In this document: piece after piece, positions 7,384 to 9,614 of the stretch
How the letters are laid out: each line of letters opens with the position of its first letter
How positions within the stretch are numbered: the first letter of the stretch is position 1
NCBI GenBank assembly: GCA_903893935.1
Contig: CAITOD010000710.1
Coordinates: 1 to 9,614 of the forward strand
Length of the DNA stretch: 9,614 bases
Reading direction: 5' to 3'
From: an uncultured Sphingomonadales bacterium
Lineage (GTDB): Bacteria > Pseudomonadota > Alphaproteobacteria > Sphingomonadales > Sphingomonadaceae
The notes under the pieces: model-generated
What the model saw: the letters and a program-made list of their open reading frames with translations, nothing else
The model's database searches: none
Told to the model about the DNA's origin: nothing
Translations under genes and position numbers: made by a program

Positions 7384-8789
7384 CAACCGTGGCGCGGCGT
7401 GGCGCGCGCGGTCACGTAATCACGCACAGTGGCATAATCGCCCGACAGCCGGTCGAAGCGTTCCGGGCGATCGAACAAGTCACCCACGCGCGCCGGCAGC
7501 GCGGGGCGCTCGCCGATCGCGGCATGGACCGCATCGCCGAACTTGGCCGGGTGCGCGGTCGCCAGCGTCACCACCGGCACATCATCGGGCAGGCCCTCGA
7601 TCGTGCGCGCGGCATGGAGCGCAATCGCGGTGTGCGGGTCGATCACTTCGCCGCATGCGGCATAAGCCCAGCGCTGGGCGGCCACCATTGCCCCGGCATC
7701 GGCGCGCGCGCTGGTGAACAGCGTGGCCATGGCCGCGCGTTGCGTATTGGTCAGTTGCAGCGCTTTGGTCGCTTCGAAATGTTTCATTTGCGCCGCGATC
7801 AGCGCGGCGTCGCGCCCGCCGGCATCGAACAGCAGCCGTTCGAAATTGGACGAAACCTGGATATCCATCGAAGGCGCTGCGGTCGGCGTGACCGATCCGG
7901 CCGAATAATCCCCGCTCGACAGCGCGCGATGCAGAATGTCGTTGATATTGGTCGCGACAATCAGCCGTTCGACCGGCAGCCCCATTTGCGCCGCGACATA
8001 GCCCGCGAACACATCGCCGAAATTGCCCGTTGGTACGGCAAACGCCACTTTGCGCTGCGGCGCGCCGAGCTGGAGTGCGGCCGCAAAATAATAGACCACT
8101 TGCGCCATCAGCCGCGCCCAGTTGATCGAATTGACCGCCGCAATGGCAAAGCGCCCGGTCACTTGCGCATCGTTGAACATGCGCTTGACCGTGGCCTGGG
8201 CATCGTCGAAGCTGCCATCGATCGCGATATTGTGGACATTGCCGTCGAGCACCGTGGTCATCTGGCGCCGCTGCACATCGCTGACCCGGCCGTGCGGGTG
8301 GAGCATGAAAATATCCACTTTGGCGCGCCCCGCCACCGCGTCGATCGCCGCCGATCCGGTATCGCCCGAAGTCGCGCCGACAATCGTCAGATGATCATCG
8401 CGCCGCGCGAGGAATTCCTCGAACAGGAGCCCGAGCAATTGCAGCGCCACATCCTTGAACGCCAATGTCGGCCCGTGGAACAGTTCGAGCAGCCACTGCC
8501 GCTCGTCAAGCTGCTTGAGCGGAGTGACCGCCGCATGCGCAAAGCGGCCATAGGCGGTGGTGGTGAGGTCCAGCAGGCGCTCGGGCGTCAGGCTCTGGCC
8601 GACAAACGGCCGCATCACCCGCTGCGCCAGTTCGGCATAGGACAGCCCCGCCATCGCGGCGATTTCGGCGTGCGAAAAGCGCGGCCACGTTTCGGGCACA
8701 TAGAGCCCGCCGTCATCGGCGAGCCCGGCCAGCGTCACCGCTTCGAAATCGAGTGCGGGCGCGTTCCCCCGCGTGCTGACATAATGCAT
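7383..8789 (-). CDS. thrC: Threonine synthase
   Basis: A PLP enzyme converting O-phospho-L-homoserine to L-threonine, the last step of the pathway. At 468 residues it fits the longer class of proteobacterial threonine synthases. The N-terminal signature is MHYVSTRG plus LADDGGLYVPE (23-33). The PLP lysine is K112 in HGPTLAFKDVALQ, followed by GATSGDTGSAA (138-148). The glycine-rich phosphate-binding segment is PTGNFGDVFAG (253-263). All are intact. The ATG is preceded by a GGGG stretch 7 bases upstream. It follows SURF1 by 57 bases, the widest gap in the run, so an additional promoter there is possible, though none is evident. Its stop codon overlaps the methyltransferase start by one base. 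Confidence 0.97.
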   Translation of the reverse strand: MHYVSTRGNAPALDFEAVTLAGLADDGGLYVPETWPRFSHAEIAAMAGLSYAELAQRVMRPFVGQSLTPERLLDLTTTAYGRFAHAAVTPLKQLDERQWLLELFHGPTLAFKDVALQLLGLLFEEFLARRDDHLTIVGATSGDTGSAAIDAVAGRAKVDIFMLHPHGRVSDVQRRQMTTVLDGNVHNIAIDGSFDDAQATVKRMFNDAQVTGRFAIAAVNSINWARLMAQVVYYFAAALQLGAPQRKVAFAVPTGNFGDVFAGYVAAQMGLPVERLIVATNINDILHRALSSGDYSAGSVTPTAAPSMDIQVSSNFERLLFDAGGRDAALIAAQMKHFEATKALQLTNTQRAAMATLFTSARADAGAMVAAQRWAYAACGEVIDPHTAIALHAARTIEGLPDDVPVVTLATAHPAKFGDAVHAAIGERPALPARVGDLFDRPERFDRLSGDYATVRDYVTARATPRHG

Positions 8790-8846
8790 GCGAAACCCCG
8801 TGTGATCGCCGCGCGGCTAGCCGCTATGCCGGCGCAAGGCAACCGC

Positions 8847-9461
8847 TCAGCGTTTGCGCAACGCCAGCAGATAGATGACCAGCGCGGTCGCGGCGAACAG
8901 GAACCACTGGATCGCGTATGACAAATGGTTGTTGGGAATGTCGCGCGGATCGGGCCGCGCATTGGCCATGAGCCCGGCGAGCGGCGGATCGGCGACAATA
9001 TGCCAATCAAGATTGCGCGACAGCGCGCTTGCCGCGGGCAGCACCACCCCCGATTTGATCCCCGGCACGGCCACCCCGGTGAGCCAGCCGCCGGTCCATT
9101 TGACCGGCGCCAACGTGTTCGACCAGCCGATCACCACCGGCATCAACGTGGCCATATCGCCCGCGCGGTGCATGCACAGCACCACATGCGCCCAGCCCGA
9201 TTGCCCGTTGGCATTGCGCCCGCCGACCACCTGGTCGACGCCGGGCTCGGGACAATTCCACACGACATGGCGAAAGCCGGCGCCTTTGGGCAAGTCGGCC
9301 CCGGTTGCCACCAGCGGTGTCCGAATGGCGGCAGCGGCGGTGAACTGCGCCAGCTCCGCCTCCTTCCACGCCAGCCGATGCAATTGCCACACACCGAGCC
9401 CGACCATCGCCGCGATGGCAAGCATGACCACCAGCGTGGCCAGAAGCGGAGGCTTACGCAT
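8847..9461 (-). CDS. SURF1-family cytochrome c oxidase assembly protein
   Basis: A 204-residue inner-membrane protein of the SURF1/Shy1 family, which helps insert heme a during maturation of aa3-type cytochrome c oxidase. It has the family's two-helix layout: TM1 at about residues 6-24, leading into GVWQLHRLAWKEAEL (23-37); a periplasmic domain; and the C-terminal signature NNHLSYAIQWF (177-187), leading into TM2 (about 180-200) and a basic tail LRKR. It is shorter than many homologues (about 230-300), but both signatures are present, so it does not look truncated. ATG 9461 is chosen; a GTG one codon earlier (9464) has better spacing to the Shine-Dalgarno. In relatives this gene follows the cox genes, so an oxidase operon probably lies just beyond the right edge (inference). 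Confidence 0.9.
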   Translation of the reverse strand: MRKPPLLATLVVMLAIAAMVGLGVWQLHRLAWKEAELAQFTAAAAIRTPLVATGADLPKGAGFRHVVWNCPEPGVDQVVGGRNANGQSGWAHVVLCMHRAGDMATLMPVVIGWSNTLAPVKWTGGWLTGVAVPGIKSGVVLPAASALSRNLDWHIVADPPLAGLMANARPDPRDIPNNHLSYAIQWFLFAATALVIYLLALRKR

Positions 9462-9469
9462 CACGCCTG

Positions 9470-9517
9470 TCCTCCCCGGGACGGGGAGGGGGACCGCCCG
9501 CAGGGTGGTGGAGGGGT
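9470..9517 (+). repeat. REP-like repeat unit, left copy
   Basis: A 48-base unit made of two hairpins. The first is CCTCCCCG (9471-9478), loop GGA, CGGGGAGG (9482-9489). The second is ACCGCCC (9493-9499), loop GCA, GGGTGGT (9503-9509), with one G-T pair. It ends in GGAGGGGT. It matches the inverted copy at 9564-9611 at 41 of 48 positions. G/C-rich palindromic elements of this kind are common between genes in sphingomonads. Confidence 0.8.
9471..9475 (-). promoter_or_regulatory. SURF1 ribosome binding site inside a repeat hairpin
   Basis: GGAGG on the minus strand lies 9 bases before ATG 9461 and 6 before GTG 9464. It is also one arm of the 8-bp hairpin 9471-9489 of the repeat unit next door, so in the mRNA it can be paired. 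Confidence 0.6.
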
Positions 9518-9563
9518 TCCGCGACTTGGCGCTTCACCGGAGAGGACAGGATTATCCGGCCCC

Positions 9564-9611
9564 ACCCCTCCACCATGCTGCGCATGGTCCCCCTCCCCGT
9601 TTCGGGGAGGA
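9564..9611 (-). repeat. REP-like repeat unit, right copy (inverted)
   Basis: The same two-hairpin unit on the opposite strand. On the plus strand the inner hairpin is ACCATGC (9572-9578), loop TGC, GCATGGT (9582-9588). The outer hairpin is CCTCCCCG (9592-9599), loop TTT, CGGGGAGG (9603-9610). It is separated from the left copy by 46 bases, so the doublet can also fold into one large cruciform or RNA stem, like a REPIN. Confidence 0.8.
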
Positions 9612-9614
9612 AAG

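Noticed and set aside
8813..8824. The palindrome GCGGCTAGCCGC between SURF1 and thrC.
   Set aside because: It is perfect but has no loop and only 6-base arms, with no promoter elements nearby; likely chance in GC-rich DNA.
7389..8921. A 510-codon plus-strand frame antisense to thrC.
   Set aside because: It is Arg/His-rich with no recognisable domain, and it overlaps a complete threonine synthase. The same applies to long plus-strand frames at 5767-7419 and 4407-5426.

Overview
The window looks like chromosomal DNA of a GC-rich alphaproteobacterium, most likely a sphingomonad (Sphingomonas/Novosphingobium type). This is judged by eye from three things: the style of the TonB-dependent receptor, the SURF1-thrC-methyltransferase gene order, and the G/C-rich hairpin repeats typical of that order. 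No taxonomic marker such as rRNA is present.

The left third (1-3456) is read on the plus strand. It holds a small Ala-rich lipoprotein of unknown function (145-747), a 177-base gap with a possible promoter and operator, and a complete 843-residue TonB-dependent outer-membrane receptor (925-3456). A strong hairpin at 3464-3493 separates it from the convergent genes.

The rest (3503-9461) is one tightly packed minus-strand run of eight genes. In transcription order these are a SURF1-family cytochrome oxidase assembly protein, threonine synthase (thrC), a class I SAM-dependent methyltransferase, a dihydroneopterin aldolase-family enzyme (folB/folX type), a pteridine-reductase-like short-chain dehydrogenase, moaA, moaD and moaE. 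Except for 57 bases after SURF1 and 12 bases before the aldolase, genes overlap (ATGA or TGATG) or lie 2 bases apart, so they are probably co-transcribed and largely translationally coupled. The downstream half is a pterin block: folate/monapterin enzymes followed by molybdopterin enzymes (MoaA makes the pterin-derived precursor; MoaD and MoaE are the two molybdopterin synthase subunits). moaC and the sulfurylase moeB are not in the window.

The right edge (9470-9611) carries two 48-base, two-hairpin repeat units in inverted orientation, a REP/REPIN-like doublet. The outer hairpin of one unit contains the ribosome binding site of the SURF1 gene. I see no phage, transposon, CRISPR, tRNA or defence system, and nothing that amounts to a new multi-gene system. 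The most interesting signals are the repeat doublet with compensatory stem changes, its use as a ribosome binding site, the PTR1/FolM-like active site of the dehydrogenase, and a 15-base tandem repeat at the start of moaE.
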